Shown piece after piece: positions 38,677 to 54,599 of a stretch of 64,000 bases of DNA. The DNA comes from Dichotomocladium elegans (Eukaryota; Mucoromycota; Mucoromycetes; Mucorales; Lichtheimiaceae), in NCBI GenBank assembly GCA_025716815.1, contig JAIXMN010000009.1:1143193-1207192 (forward strand). The letters are read 5' to 3'. The translations under genes were made by a program, and so were the position numbers. Below the pieces are notes generated by a model that worked only from the letters and a program-made list of their open reading frames with translations, was not told the DNA's origin and did not search any database. How positions within the stretch are numbered: the stretch's first letter is position 1; the number at the start of each line of letters is the position of its first letter.

Positions 38677-40915
38677 TTAGCTCCTGGTCACTGGCTCGCC
38701 ATTGGCTGCGGCGGCCATCATGTCCAATCCTTTGCGGAAACAGCCCGAGACAGTAGCGTTGCTATCAAGGCCGTAGGTTTCAAAGATTTGCCTCCACCAC
38801 AAGTACCATTCGCGGACTTCGTCGTAGTTGACCCGATCGCGACTCAGCGTCAGCCACTTGTATAGAACATCAAGCCATTTTGTAAAGAATTCGTTCTCCA
38901 GAAGCTGGGCCATTACCGTGTCGGAAAAGAGGTTTTGCCATGCCATTACCCAGATGAGGGGCTCAAGCTTCTGATCGCGTGGGTTAACGAAAAACTCGTT
39001 CCGCAGTACATGTTTAAGTTTAGGTAAAATCGACTTTAGGAGGAATCCTTCCATCTGAGCCCGTGTCCATATATCCTTCCAGGGTGTGATGATGTGGAGT
39101 GCTGATTCATCTGAAGGGTGCCAGGCACGAAGAATTACCGAGATCTTGTGACGGATGGTTGTGAAAAGCTCTCCAAGGCGCCAGTACTCTAGTACAGGCA
39201 ACCAGGGATGAATCCATGTGTGGATCATTTCGGGATCATTGCGAGGGTCCCAGTCAGATACAGCGCGCGAGATCTTCGGCAACACGAGCTGGTTGATGAT
39301 ATTTTCGAAGATGAAACGCGGTAACACTGGTTTCCAGGTTTCTAATAACGCAATCATTGGTTCTGGCTCCCGTACATTCCAGGTGTTGCTAGATACGACT
39401 TGTGAGTATGCAGCGTGTTCCACATGATAGAATAGCAGCTTACTTGATAGCACTTCGTACTCGGACAAGCCAAACAGTATTCATCATCATCTCAAATGGT
39501 GTTGCGTTTGGTGTTTCCTTCCGGTGCTGTCGTCTCGGAATGACAAAATCCGCATCATTTGTCACATCGTCATCGTCATTTGCCACGAGCAACTCTCGCC
39601 ACGCCAGCACATCCTTTGCGCCCCATGTTGGGTCCTCTAGCACATCCCACCGCATCGTTTTATACTTCATTATGGGCGCCCATACAGCCACCACGATCTG
39701 ATCGAGATGAAATGTCCGTATGTCATCCTTGGTATATCGCTTAAGCATTTTTTCGAAAACGCTGCCAAAGATTGCAGTTATATTCGCTTGCTCGTACGCT
39801 CCTGTTGCCCGCGCATCCCTCGACAGTTTATCAAGTTCTGCGGCCATCTCCTTGACCTCAAGCAGCTTGTCCCGTCGCAAAGTGTCCATTTTCCGTTTGC
39901 TCTCAATCACGCCAACCTCCTCTTCAATTGCCTTGATTCGCAATTTGTTCGTTTGTCGGTCACGTGCCAGATTTTCCAGGTCTCCTCGTGCAAGATCCAC
40001 AAGTAAACGAAGGTTGTGTCGCAATTCTGGCAGTCGATTTGTTGTCTCTTGCCAACTGGGCGAATGGCGTTGGAGGTCCTGAATCGAGATCTCCCGCACA
40101 GTCGGACCTCGCATATCAATCACCTTTTGTGTGGTAGTCGTTGCAGCTGCAGCTTCAGGCGTGCCTGCATGTTCGTCAATGATGGCTGCTGCAGTCTTGT
40201 AGATCTGCTTTGGTTTCTTTGGCTTTGTTGTTCGTTTCCATGCCTCGCGTTTTTGCTGTGGTTTGGCTGGCTTGTTTCCGTCTGCGTCCTCCTCCTCTTC
40301 TTCCTCCGAGGATACCACGTCTCCGCGTAATTTTGCCTCTTCCCTGGCCTGTGCTGTCATCTCGGTAAAGCCGCGGAAACCCATACCCATCCCCTTAGGC
40401 CGAAGCTTTGTCTCGATTGGGTTGACAATGCCCGAACCTTCTTTGCCCAAGCCCTGGCCCGGACGCCAGCCCATCTTCTCAAGCATACGCTTCGCAACGC
40501 CTTTGCTGTGCTGTGTAAACTCTGCAAAGCCTTCGCTTGGCCGCACCTTCGTGCTATCCGCTGCTGCAGGTCGCCGCCGCTTCGACGGTTCGGGTGTCGA
40601 TGCTTTGCTGCTGGCATTGCTTCCACTGCCTGGTTGGGGTGACTGTTGGGCCATCTGAAAGTTTACCATCTTTGGCAGCCCCAAACCCGATCCAATCCCG
40701 CCGCGTCCTAGTCCTCCTCGTTCATCGTCGCCATCGTCGTCGTCATCATCCCCCATGTCATCAGCGAATCGCTTTTTGCCTTTTGTTTTCCGTTGGCCAT
40801 AGAATCCCTCTGCTTCTTCTTCTAGGTCGCGATCTGTGATGTCAAAGTGAATTCGCCCGCCTTCGTCATCCGATGAATCGTCGCCATCGTCCATGAATTG
40901 TCTGCGTCGACCCAT
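38677..40915 (-). CDS. TFIP11/Ntr1-like G-patch splicing factor
   Basis: Two exons, 40915-39444 and 39388-38677, encode 727 residues (yeast Spp382/Ntr1 has 708). The N-terminus FDITDRDLEEEAEGF is the TIP N-terminal motif. The G-patch (about residues 136-185) reads GVAKRMLEKMGWRPGQGLG, then PIETKLRPKGMGMGF. The middle holds a coiled coil and the GCF-C domain (TWGAKDVLAWRELL, then TWNVREPEPMIALLETWKPVLP and the RNEFFVNPRDQ...LEPLIWVMAWQ region). These proteins recruit and activate the DEAH helicase Prp43 to take apart post-splicing intron complexes. The last conserved block usual at the C-terminus of animal homologues was not found, and the frame ends soon after GLDMMAAAANGEP. The single intron closes cleanly on an AA|C codon. 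Confidence 0.92.
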
Positions 40916-42211
40916 TGTTTTATTAATGGAAGTAAGAGTTTTATTTGAATGGATCTGGGTGATTAGGAGTGCGGCAGAAAAAAAGCGAGGTTAAACAAAT
41001 GCCCAGCTTCTTACTCGTCTTTATTGTATCCTCAGACACAAATTTTCGTACAAAAAATATCGATGTCTCTTAAAACGCCCGGTTCGTGGCAAGGTGTGGA
41101 TCTGACGTCAACCGGCACAGATCAAACGATCCTAAAGACAAAGAGCATCGGCGGCACAAAGACACGAGCAACGGTAGGGACACACAGAACGCAACATGCA
41201 CAGCACGGAGTTGAGAACAGAGAGCGAGCGGGGAGGGGTCCCTGATTAGGGATATCGCGAAGGTTCGATTCATGCTATCATCAATATTGAATCCTTCCAT
41301 GGGTCTTAAACACAGTTCTTCTTGCCCATCTTCTGGAGCTTCATCCGTGGCCATGGAGCTCTCGCACTCTGCAAGGTCCTTGAATCCCCTCTTGCTCTTA
41401 TACAGTTGTCTCAGCATCAGAGTTCCCTTTTACTTCGTGGCTGAGACATGCCGGATCAAGACAGGGACGACGCACCTGTGAACGAGAGACGACACCTTGG
41501 AAATCACTCAGCTTCAAGCCATTCGGTACTTTACTTAACCCATGCCATCAACACCTCGCCCTCCAAGAATCTCTGAGCTCTTGGGTCCGCCTGACAACTG
41601 ACTGAAAATCCTCATAAGATTGGGTTCAAGTCCAGATTTATCGAGGAAACACCTCTTTTCTTTCTGATCAGCGAAAGCAGGTGAACGAGAACCCCTCCCC
41701 TGGGTTCCACGTTTCTTTTTCATACTCAAAGTCCATCGCTATGCATAAGAAACATACATTTGTAGTTGCTTTGTTGCAACTGATTGCTGTGTAAGCCGTG
41801 AAAAATGAAGAAACTGTGCATGGAAACGGCTCATTTCATCCGGGTCACAGCAACAGGCAATGGTTTATTATCTATGCAAGATACATATATATATATATAT
41901 ATGTATATGTATATGTATATGTATACGCTACGCAGGTATCAAATGCGTACGATTTCCCTTTCCATCAACGACATAGTTCATACACTCAGGCTAACCATGA
42001 TCATCAATTAATAGCATCCATGCCCATCTTTGCGCGATGTAGGTTTAGAAACAGTGGAAAGGGAGGGAGAAGAAAGGAAATGAGTAAATTTGTCATTGGC
42101 GGAAACTAGCTTTAGTCGATACTGTAGTATCTATCTCTTTGGTATGTACAATGCTGCTTTTTCGATTTCTTGGATGAAAATAAAATGAGGCCGTCTCTAT
42201 CATCTCCTTGT
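40916..42211. other. Spacer between the G-patch gene and ADE5,7
   Basis: About 1.3 kb. Minus-strand readings at 41070-41417 and 41535-41730 are open but show no family. A TA/TATG microsatellite lies at 41883-41925. A tRNA T-loop-like string near 41634 does not fold into a tRNA. Confidence 0.35.
41883..41925. repeat. TA/TATG microsatellite
   Basis: About nine TA units followed by four ATGTAT-like units. Simple repeat in an intergenic region; likely length-variable. Confidence 0.8.
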
Positions 42212-46558
<4,347 letters not shown>

Positions 46559-47192
46559 TTAAGCCTGCTTGGCAGCAGCCTTCTCGGCGCGAACACCCTT
46601 AGCAGGGCGGACAACCTTGGCCTTCTTGGGGGCCTGGGAAGAGAGGACAGCCGAGGCACGGGCAAGAGCAGCCTAGAAACAGACAACCCGGGTTTGTTTA
46701 GCGATGACCGATTCTCACTCATTCCCTCCGCCTCCCTCGTCGAGAAGAGATGATGATAACAACATGTACCTTGCGGAGATCGGCACGATAGCCAGAGCGG
46801 ACAACAAGGTTAGCAATAGACTTGGCAGTAACGCGACGCGACTTGGCAATGACGGTCGTGTTCTTGGAAAGGGCAGGCGAGTTAGCCTTCTTGACCTTCA
46901 AGGTGGTGACACGGACACCGCGTGCAGCAGGGGCAATGTCGACGGTCTAATGCCAAAAGAAAAAGAAAAAGAAAAAGGATGGGAGAAGTCAGCGCATTCC
47001 GTCATTCTTCTCCCGTCATCTTGCTTTTTTTAGATAATATATAATATGTACCTTGGCATTAGCGAGACCAGAGTACTTGAAGGAATTCAAGTTGGTCAAG
47101 TTGCCAGGCTCAGAAGAGAACTGGCCGTTGGAACGCTTGACGAGGAAAGCGTTGTTGTTCTTGACCAAAGCCCAAACCAAATCGGCGCTCAT
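46559..47192 (-). CDS. RPL28: 60S ribosomal protein eL28
   Basis: Three exons, 47192-47052, 46946-46770 and 46672-46559, encode 143 residues. The N-terminus [20 protein letters not shown] and [18 protein letters not shown] are diagnostic of L28e. The middle is [14 protein letters not shown] and the C-terminus is Ala/Lys-rich. It sits on the surface of the large subunit. The symbol follows animal usage; the yeast gene called RPL28 encodes a different protein (uL15), and baker's yeast has no eL28. Its presence argues for a non-Saccharomycotina fungus. Strong C-ending codon bias matches uL13. The gene starts 286 bp downstream of the PAN3 stop on the same strand. Confidence 0.95.
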
Positions 47193-47470
47193 GTTCTAAA
47201 AAGAGATAACGCGTACATTGGGTTCGTATCGCCTGGCCTTTGATGGGTCGTTGTCAAACTGTGTCAAAGACTTACGACTATTAAAGTTATTGGGGAGAGA
47301 GAGAAGGATTTCTCCCGTGCGGCTAAGCAAAATTTTTTGTAAGGCGGGACCCGCTCCCTTTGTCGGAACCCAACAAGCCACACCAACGCATCAAAGCTCC
47401 CAACCCAGTAACGTCTTGGAGTCCCATCCCGACAGACTTTAACCAAACTCCTCGTTATTTTTTAATCTTT

Positions 47471-47476
47471 TTTATT
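47471..47476 (-). terminator. AATAAA poly(A) signal of PAN3
   Basis: AATAAA on the minus strand one base after the PAN3 stop codon. It lies very close to the stop, so it may not be the working signal. Confidence 0.4.
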
Positions 47477-47477
47477 G

Positions 47478-50400
47478 TTATTTTCGACCTGATGAAAGGT
47501 CTTTGAATGCAGAAATAATACAGTTCTTAATCTCTTTGTAGCTAACGATAAGACAAGACTGTTCATCTCTTGACATTAGCATGATTTTTTCATCCACACC
47601 CGCATCCAACTAAAGAACATACAAACATGAGCTCTTAAAAACATGGTTTTGGCCCCTCCTTACCTTGTTTAGACAAGTCAGCACATGAACCATATCCACC
47701 ACTGGGGCACCATTCTCGTCCACCTGATGAAAAACATAATCTCTAAATAACTTGATAATATATCGGTCTCCTGTCTCGGACCAGCTTGGATCCATGTCAA
47801 ATCTACAAAAGATGTTAGCTAAGATATGCAGAATTACTGATCAACATGTTCAATTTACTCTGGTCGTTCATTGATAAATCCAAGTTTAGCCAGTAGCCGA
47901 ACCAGTCGCCCATTCTCTAGCTCTCGGCTCAATTCGCTCTCCAGGACATCCGCATAGCTGTGACAACATATTATTAATGGTCTCAAAATACATAACCACT
48001 CTGTTCCAACACTTGCCTTTGACTGCAATCAATTTCGTGGAGAATTCGAGGACCAATCATTGTTACAACATCATCGATCGTTTTTGCAGAAGTTGGTTTG
48101 CTAAGCAAATAAAGGACAATCTGCTTGATATCAGATGAATAATAATGAGAAAGGAGCTCGAAGGACCGTGGTAAATTATGATATGATTGTGGCGAATTGC
48201 ATGCGAGGCCGATAATAAGTTTCCCGAATGCCAAGAAATCTTCTTGTTGGTGTTCTTCCAACGAATTATTCTTCGTGTCAAATTGTAGTACGTCGAGTGC
48301 TGCTGCGCATATGACTCGCAATCTATGACACAGTAAATCACTTCTGACCTGTCGCCTTCCTTCCGTCAGTTACCTATTCTTGCCGGTCACCAAAATCTTG
48401 GAAGGATCTATACTCCTTACGGCAAGCCCGGCATCATGAACTTTCTTGATGACTGACGCAATCTGGGTGATGTAGCTCCATAAGGTTGCCTCAGGAATTA
48501 GCACTGACCCATTATTATTCACGTATTGCGGTTGACCAGTAAAATAGGTGCTGTAGAGCGTTCTTGCCCGCGGATGATAATCATACACGAAAATAAGTGC
48601 TGCACGAGTGCTCGTTATTAGTTTAGAATATAAGCATATTACTACAAGAACTTACATGCATCACCAAACGCACGCGTAGTAAATGCTTCATGGATGGCCA
48701 CAATATTCGTATGCCGAATCTGCCGCCACCGTTCGACAAACGCCATAGATAATTCATTAACAAGACGAAAACCTGTTTGATTTCAATTGGTCACCATCAT
48801 TTCATCGCTTACTGTTCATGCCTCTTACCTTCAATTCTATAGAGCACGTATGTCCGTCCGTCAACGCTTGATACAGCCTTGTAAACGGAGGTGGGATGAT
48901 CAAAAAAGATGCTCTTGTGTGGAGGTTGCGTCTGATCCTCAAGCGGATATAGAGAATGGTACACATGCACCTCCTGAGGTAAACCCAGCTCGCGAGCTGT
49001 AGAAGAAAGTGATTTCTCATTATTTTTTGAAGGCAAAGCATTTTATATATATTGTAATATATTTCATTTATTTTACCTGGTGCTGACATTAGCGCGATCT
49101 CGTTCCTTTGCGTTAATTCTTCCCGCAGATTGTCGGGCATAAAAAAGGATTGAATTGCTCGCTGGTGCGGCAATAATGCAGTGACATGCGGTAATGGCTG
49201 GGAGCAGAGATGGTACTGGAGCTATTGATAGCGCGTGCCGAGAAGTACTTTGTTAGCATATCAATAGTTCATTGCCCCTGGGGGAAGGGTTGTACGAAGA
49301 TGTGTTTCTTACCGGTTGACGAGTGAATATCGGTGCATTCATATAATAGTATGGATCGATAGGTCCAGTCTGCATCATGTTCATGCCGCCCATCGCGGAG
49401 ACCGGGGATTGATGCTGTGGCTGTAAAGGTGAAGTAGGTGCCGTCGTCTTTTACGCATGCATACGTCAATTGCAATTCAGTATTGCTGAGGCCCGCCGGT
49501 TTACCTCTCCAGATAGACCAAGCTGAGAAAAACTACTGGTTAATGCTGATGTCTTTGGTACGCCGGGACTGTGACCGAAGCCATTTTCATGCTGTCCACT
49601 CGTAGCACTATCGTTGGATATATGCGTAGTCTGTAAGCAATCCGAAAGAAGGCAACTTTGATGACGAAAGAGAAGGAAAATTACGATAGTATGCTATTTT
49701 GCTGATGTGCTGATTCGGCCATATCCCCTGTATAACGGTTTTCTTTAGCACGTCCTTATGATCCCTTCCTTCATGCCATTTTATATGCTGGACCTTTTCC
49801 ATCAAACATAGCCGGATCTATAAACATGAGCCACCGAGTTATTAACACATTCATCTATGTGCGCGCAAAACGCATATACCTACTAACCTACTGTAACAAT
49901 ACCAGTGGGTGTCGCAGACTTGGGCACAAAAACTGGGGCATTCACACTATCTGCAGAAACAGACGACACCATGCCCAAATTACTCCTTACTGCAGGAGAT
50001 TGAATACGAAGCTTCGTCTTGCCACTAGAACGGGGATTGCAGCAACAGGATCCCCATTGAGTGTGTGTGTTTTTTCTTATCATAAAAGTTAGCGTCTATG
50101 CGTAATCTTACTTTTCATGGCTTTCTTGGGGAGTCGATTTGCTCTACTCGGGACGGATTGAGTTTGCTTCAATCTTTCCATTTTATATGTCTATATCTAT
50201 ATCTCCGATTACGAACCGTTTCGTGGTTAAACTCGCAACCTTTGCCTTCGAATTTGCAAAAGCCATGGATAATGACGTTCCGACACAAGCGTTTTGCATT
50301 CGCATTCCCTAAATGGCCTTAGAGTTAATCAGAGGTAGCCATTTGTAGCTGCTTGCTTTACAGTGCAACCTTTTGACGCAGGCTTGAAGACCGGTTTCGG

Positions 50401-50526
50401 AGCAGTATCGTTCGGTGCGTTGGCTGTACCGACCGCTGGAGAAGCGTCTTCTGATGGTGCAACGATGGGAATTGCAGAAGGCGATTGCGGTGGAATTACG
50501 ATATGAGAAGCTAGGGACTTTTGCAT
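47478..50526 (-). CDS. PAN3: PAN3, regulatory subunit of the PAN2-PAN3 deadenylase
   Basis: Sixteen exons close in phase to 675 residues (first exon 50526-50370, last 47609-47478). A CCCH zinc finger is at residues 61-81 (C-x8-C-x6-C-x3-H, same spacing as yeast Pan3). A PAM2-like poly(A)-binding-protein motif NAPVFVPK follows near residue 120. Then come PLQYHL, LREEL and the pseudokinase ([22 protein letters not shown]), a coiled-coil linker and the PAN3 knob ([46 protein letters not shown]). Pan3 dimers bring Pan2 to poly(A) tails for the first phase of mRNA deadenylation in the cytoplasm. Several 5' exons are tiny (24, 32 and 43 nt). The intron at 47958-48016 begins GCAAGT, a GC-AG intron. 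The last exons match the family end to end. Confidence 0.94.
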
Positions 50527-50885
50527 TTATATAAAACAAAAGGGTTTGGCCCAAGAAAACAAAAAATTTCGACGTTGTATGCAGAAAGGGCCAAGATCAC
50601 CTCTCTCGTCGTCCAACTGTTTTGGAAAGTTGGACTTCAAAAAAAAATAAAGGTCAGAAAATTCATAGGAGCCAAGTCCCTTCTTTTGCTCTCTCTGTCT
50701 CGCTCTCTCTTTTAGTCAACAAGCCACGGCTCTGCTGATGCGTGTTTGTGCGCAAGCCATGACCAACACACGTTCTGTTAGACCATGTGACATTGCACCG
50801 CACATACGCTCCCGCTCCCGCCCCCCACCCCGTCGCCTATCTCTTCTTTCTTTCTCCATCCTCTCTTCTCTTCCCGCTGCCAACC

Positions 50886-51971
50886 ATGGCGCATGTTCTC
50901 CAGCAGCCTATGCTCTCGTTATCAACGCAGACATTTGACCAAATCCATCAAGTTGATATCGATGACCTCACCGTTATGTGGAACGGTAAGAGCCCTTATT
51001 ATACTAATCTCAATCCCAATCATTCACCCTTTGCAGTCTTCTCCAAATGCAAGGACCACTTGAAAAGTGGCCGTCGGTTGGAAAACATGGCGTGGCGTCT
51101 GTGGCATCATGAACGGCAGCAGGTTTGTCGTCAACAGCACACACAGACACCAGCCAATGTCGAGTATCGCTCCTCTCTCCCTCCCCATCATTCGACAATT
51201 CTGTCTTCCTCTACAGAATTATCTTCTCCTTCTTCATCATCATCGTGTACTCCCCATGCTCGTTCATCACTGAAGAGTCAATCGGCCTCGTCCACGACGA
51301 GCACATGTGCATCATCCATTAAGCGGTTTATTTCTTCTTTATCGCCTGAGTACAACCAGAATCCCAACTCCACCGCCACCATTGTCCCTCATGACCCTAC
51401 AAACAACGTATCCACGGGCATAATACAAACATACAAGGATGACTCTTCCGAGTTTCATGATAGACAGATCTGTCAGCAGCAACAGCAGCAGCATCCTAGA
51501 TTTACGTCTTATATTCAGGATCATTTAGTTGATGACGACTTTGAAGAGGAAGATGATGACTTTGACGAGGATGACGACGATAACGATGTTTTTATGTTGG
51601 ATGATCGATTCACGAAAACTGAGCCTCCTCGACGTAATGGTCAGCTCTCGCTGCTAACAGCAATGCTGCAGCAGAAAAAACAACAGTATCACACGACTAC
51701 AACCATTGCATCCTCATTAGCTTTGGCATCTCCTTCCAAAGTGGCAACAGCACACGAGCATTATTTATGCAAAGAACTCTCGGAAAGTTTGAAACGCAAT
51801 GTGCTCTGGGAACACATTCAGCAAAAGCCGGTTTGCGTCAATTTTTCAAACCAGCATCGTCAAAAGCAAGCTCGGATATTACAACAAGGAGTCGCTCGAT
51901 CCGGAAACGATCTAGAGTGCTCACAGCGACAAACTACTGCAGGCTGGCTGGAAAGCTTTCATGGCTGGTGA
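50886..51971 (+). CDS. DUF1752 (GATA-like domain) fungal regulator
   Basis: Exons 50886-50985 and 51037-51971 encode 344 residues. Residues 25-60 (DDLTVMWNVFSKCKDHL, GRRLENMAWRLWHHE) are the DUF1752 signature found at the N-terminus of AreA-type and Mks1-like nitrogen regulators. The rest is Ser/Thr-rich with poly-Gln and a long acidic tract. A small conserved-looking block sits at the C-terminus (CKELSESLKRNVLWEHI), as in several fungal DUF1752 proteins. No GATA zinc finger is present. The intron of 51 nt is a multiple of three without a stop, so its retention would insert 17 residues into the DUF1752 motif. The ATG has a good context (caaccATGg). A frame upstream from 50787 exists but reads CT-rich leader. 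Confidence 0.82.
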   Translation: MAHVLQQPMLSLSTQTFDQIHQVDIDDLTVMWNGKSPYYTNLNPNHSPFAVFSKCKDHLKSGRRLENMAWRLWHHERQQVCRQQHTQTPANVEYRSSLPPHHSTILSSSTELSSPSSSSSCTPHARSSLKSQSASSTTSTCASSIKRFISSLSPEYNQNPNSTATIVPHDPTNNVSTGIIQTYKDDSSEFHDRQICQQQQQQHPRFTSYIQDHLVDDDFEEEDDDFDEDDDDNDVFMLDDRFTKTEPPRRNGQLSLLTAMLQQKKQQYHTTTTIASSLALASPSKVATAHEHYLCKELSESLKRNVLWEHIQQKPVCVNFSNQHRQKQARILQQGVARSGNDLECSQRQTTAGWLESFHGW

Positions 51972-53139
51972 AAATAAAGAAGGTGCCACGCATCACCTGC
52001 ATTGATAAAGTCCCATTGGTGTATGTCTAATTAAGGTTATTATTTAAAAATATATTCTTATGTGATGCGTATGAGCGGTTGGGAGTTGGACGAGGTTGTT
52101 AACCTATCCTCTCCTCTGGTCAAATGGACCTGATTAGTGCATCACACATCTGTTTGTTTTGATGTGTTTGCAATCATCAGAAAACGATTATGGCAATATC
52201 TACTACTTAATGCATTTCGTTTCTTTTCCCGGTTCAGCCTCCCAATAACAAAGCTGCTTTATGTGCGTGACCGCGTCATTCAGTCGACAAAATGTAATAG
52301 AACATTGTACAGGTCACTGAAAGAGACTTTATTTAAGAGTGTGTTACTCTTAATTGCTGTAGGCACCTCTCCGTACTATTTAATAGGGACCAGCAGAGGA
52401 TCCTGGACATTTCTTTTTTTTTCGCTTCCGTTCATGTATCCAATTTGCTATAACGCCTGCTGATCCACTCATGTAAGCTTTGACTGCATACCAGAGGCAT
52501 TACATTGATCAGCTGACAGCGTGCCACAAATAAGCTTCGCTGCATCACATTACGAACACGAGGGCGGTGACATTATTCTCTACCTTATACAGACTCTCAT
52601 CCCACCCCCTTTTTTTCCACCCTTTCTAAGCATTTGATCAGATCACATGAAGATCACTGTTTACGTTTTATTTTAACCAGGCTCATGGCGTAATGTATTA
52701 AGCTAAGCTCTGGCGATCAGTCCCTCCCCTCTGGATAAATTAAAAATATGGGGAGTCTTCTGGTACCTTCGGCTATTTCACACGTAGATGATATGGTGTA
52801 CACCGTTTTTCCAAGTCGCATCGATGGATGGATACTCGTTAGTCAGCTGAAAGCAGCAATCCTTTGAATTACACTCAAGGGGCCCCGAAGGGCCCGGGAG
52901 TTATCCTGGGCAGTCGTCCCAGCGGTAACCGGGACGAAGAGGTAGCGGCAGAGGAAGGAGCGCAAGGACGTCCCGGGTGCGATGGGTTCATCTGCAAAGA
53001 CGAGTGGATGTTGGATTGCAATAAAACAAGTTAATATGATAGTGGTTATACCGGCTGAGAACAGGCAAGAGAGGGGAGTTCAATGAGTAAGCAGATTTCT
53101 CACTTGATGAAAGCAACCGGATCCACATCCAGGAGGACC
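51972..53139. other. Intergenic region entering the repeat-rich end
   Basis: About 1.2 kb after the DUF1752 gene. It has a GC-rich island at about 52880-52985 with the palindrome GGGGCCCCGAAGGGCCC and several short dyads (GTCCCAGC.../...GGGAC). No open frame of interest. Confidence 0.35.
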
Positions 53140-53345
53140 AGGCAACCAAAATACAGAATTCTCTTTATGATCAAACAGAGTCTTGTCGTTGTCGATCTAA
53201 ATCCTTTGGCTTAATGATATGCGTATCAGCAAGGTCAGGGCTTCCTCTGCAAGATTGACTATGCTGATATTCTGTCTAAGAACTAGCGTTTTACAGTGAA
53301 TACATTTCCTCATCAAGGACATGCCCTTGTCCATCTTTAAAAAAA
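53140..53345 (-). mobile_element. Tc1-like transposase N-terminal fragment
   Basis: On the minus strand the reading KDGQGHVLDEEMYSL with EYQHSQSCRG follows the same order as EDDQGHVVDEEMHSL and EYLRRISCRD at 55.0-55.2 kb. Several stops. Third copy of this family in the window. Confidence 0.45.
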
Positions 53346-54599
53346 AATAGAATGCTCATTTCAGAATGTACAGATGGATTTGTCAAACATAACTTTTATT
53401 TTTATGGTTCTGCGACTTCCAGAACTGCTAGGGCGTGACTCCAATTTTGGAAAACCATGTATAGTATTAGGACTGAGCGTGGTGATGCAAAGGATAGTAG
53501 AGCATAGCCTCGATTCTCTTCAAAGGATGCGGCTACAAAGCATCGAGTTGCCCATATGATCCATACCTTACAGTTGGATGATCTGTGCGTTGCTTGGGTG
53601 GTTGTGGACTATTGCCACAGCATCCGATTTATCGCTCGATTGCGGCGGTGCATTCCAGTCGGTTGTCCTTATCTTGGATAGGACATTCTTTCGATTGTTT
53701 TGCAATGGGCGGACCGAAGAATGGAGCTCTGTCCGCAGTTCCACAAAAACCTGTTCGCTTGTACGAGGTCTGCCTTGAGCTGATGTGGTTCATCCAGTAG
53801 CTTCTTGAAGTGTCCCATTATCATCTCCATGGACAGACAATAGCCTCGTTGACTCGGAGAACCGCTGTTGCTCACTCTGCACACCATGAACAAATCGGGT
53901 GTCTCTGCGCTCAAAAAAAAATATTAACCACGAAACTGTTTTCAAATAACCTTAGAGTTGCCTTGAAAGCTCCTGTGTAGTCATGCACACGCCTGCATAA
54001 AAACTAGGTAGGCCGACGGGACTTTGTAAGCGATCCTTTTGTGGTATGCGAGAAACAGCATATAAACGTTATGTAGTTGTCTTCAGGTATTGTTCTGCGA
54101 CATTCAGAACCCTAATAACTAAAGCGATGACTGTGTAAACTGACATCTACGGATAGCAGCGAACTGGAATCGGCAAGCGCTTGAATAACTAGCTGAACAT
54201 AGCCTGTATATCTTGCTATTGTAGCAGAAGGACCGCTGCACCGTCTACGAATGTCTCGACAAGGGCATATTCTTCAACGCCGACGATGCCACTTTCTGGA
54301 ACTTGAAATATTTAAAATTGGCATCCCCCTTCTTACCCTTCAACTCACCCCGAAGCTAGCTAGGTGTACCATTGCGGTAACAATGGCAGAACAGAGAGGA
54401 AAGGAAGGACTCGGAGCTGTTGAGCATCGACGGCGGAAGGGTTGGATGAAGGAACGAGGAGGGATGACGACAGACTAACGACAACACCAGCGGCAGAAGC
54501 AACGAAGGAAGCACACGAACAAAAACACCTCGACGGAGCCATGGTGAGAGACCTGCGTGGTTGCAGCCAAACCACGGCCACACCCAGAGCTCATATCCT
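53346..54599. other. Decayed intergenic DNA
   Basis: About 1.25 kb. Short readings on both strands, for example 53669-53914 minus (with SYWMNHISSRQ in an alternate frame) and 54251-54478 plus. No motif allows a call. It lies between two Tc1-like pieces and may itself be transposon debris. Confidence 0.3.

Noticed and set aside
41590..41660. tRNA-like string with GGGTTCAAGTCC resembling a T-arm
   Set aside because: No acceptor stem pairs across it, the T-stem has mismatches, and the possible anticodon stem (ACTGA/TCCTC) fails to pair, so no cloverleaf forms.
50787..50885. N-terminal extension of the DUF1752 protein
   Set aside because: CT-rich leader; the ATG at 50886 has the better context and sits directly before the conserved part.
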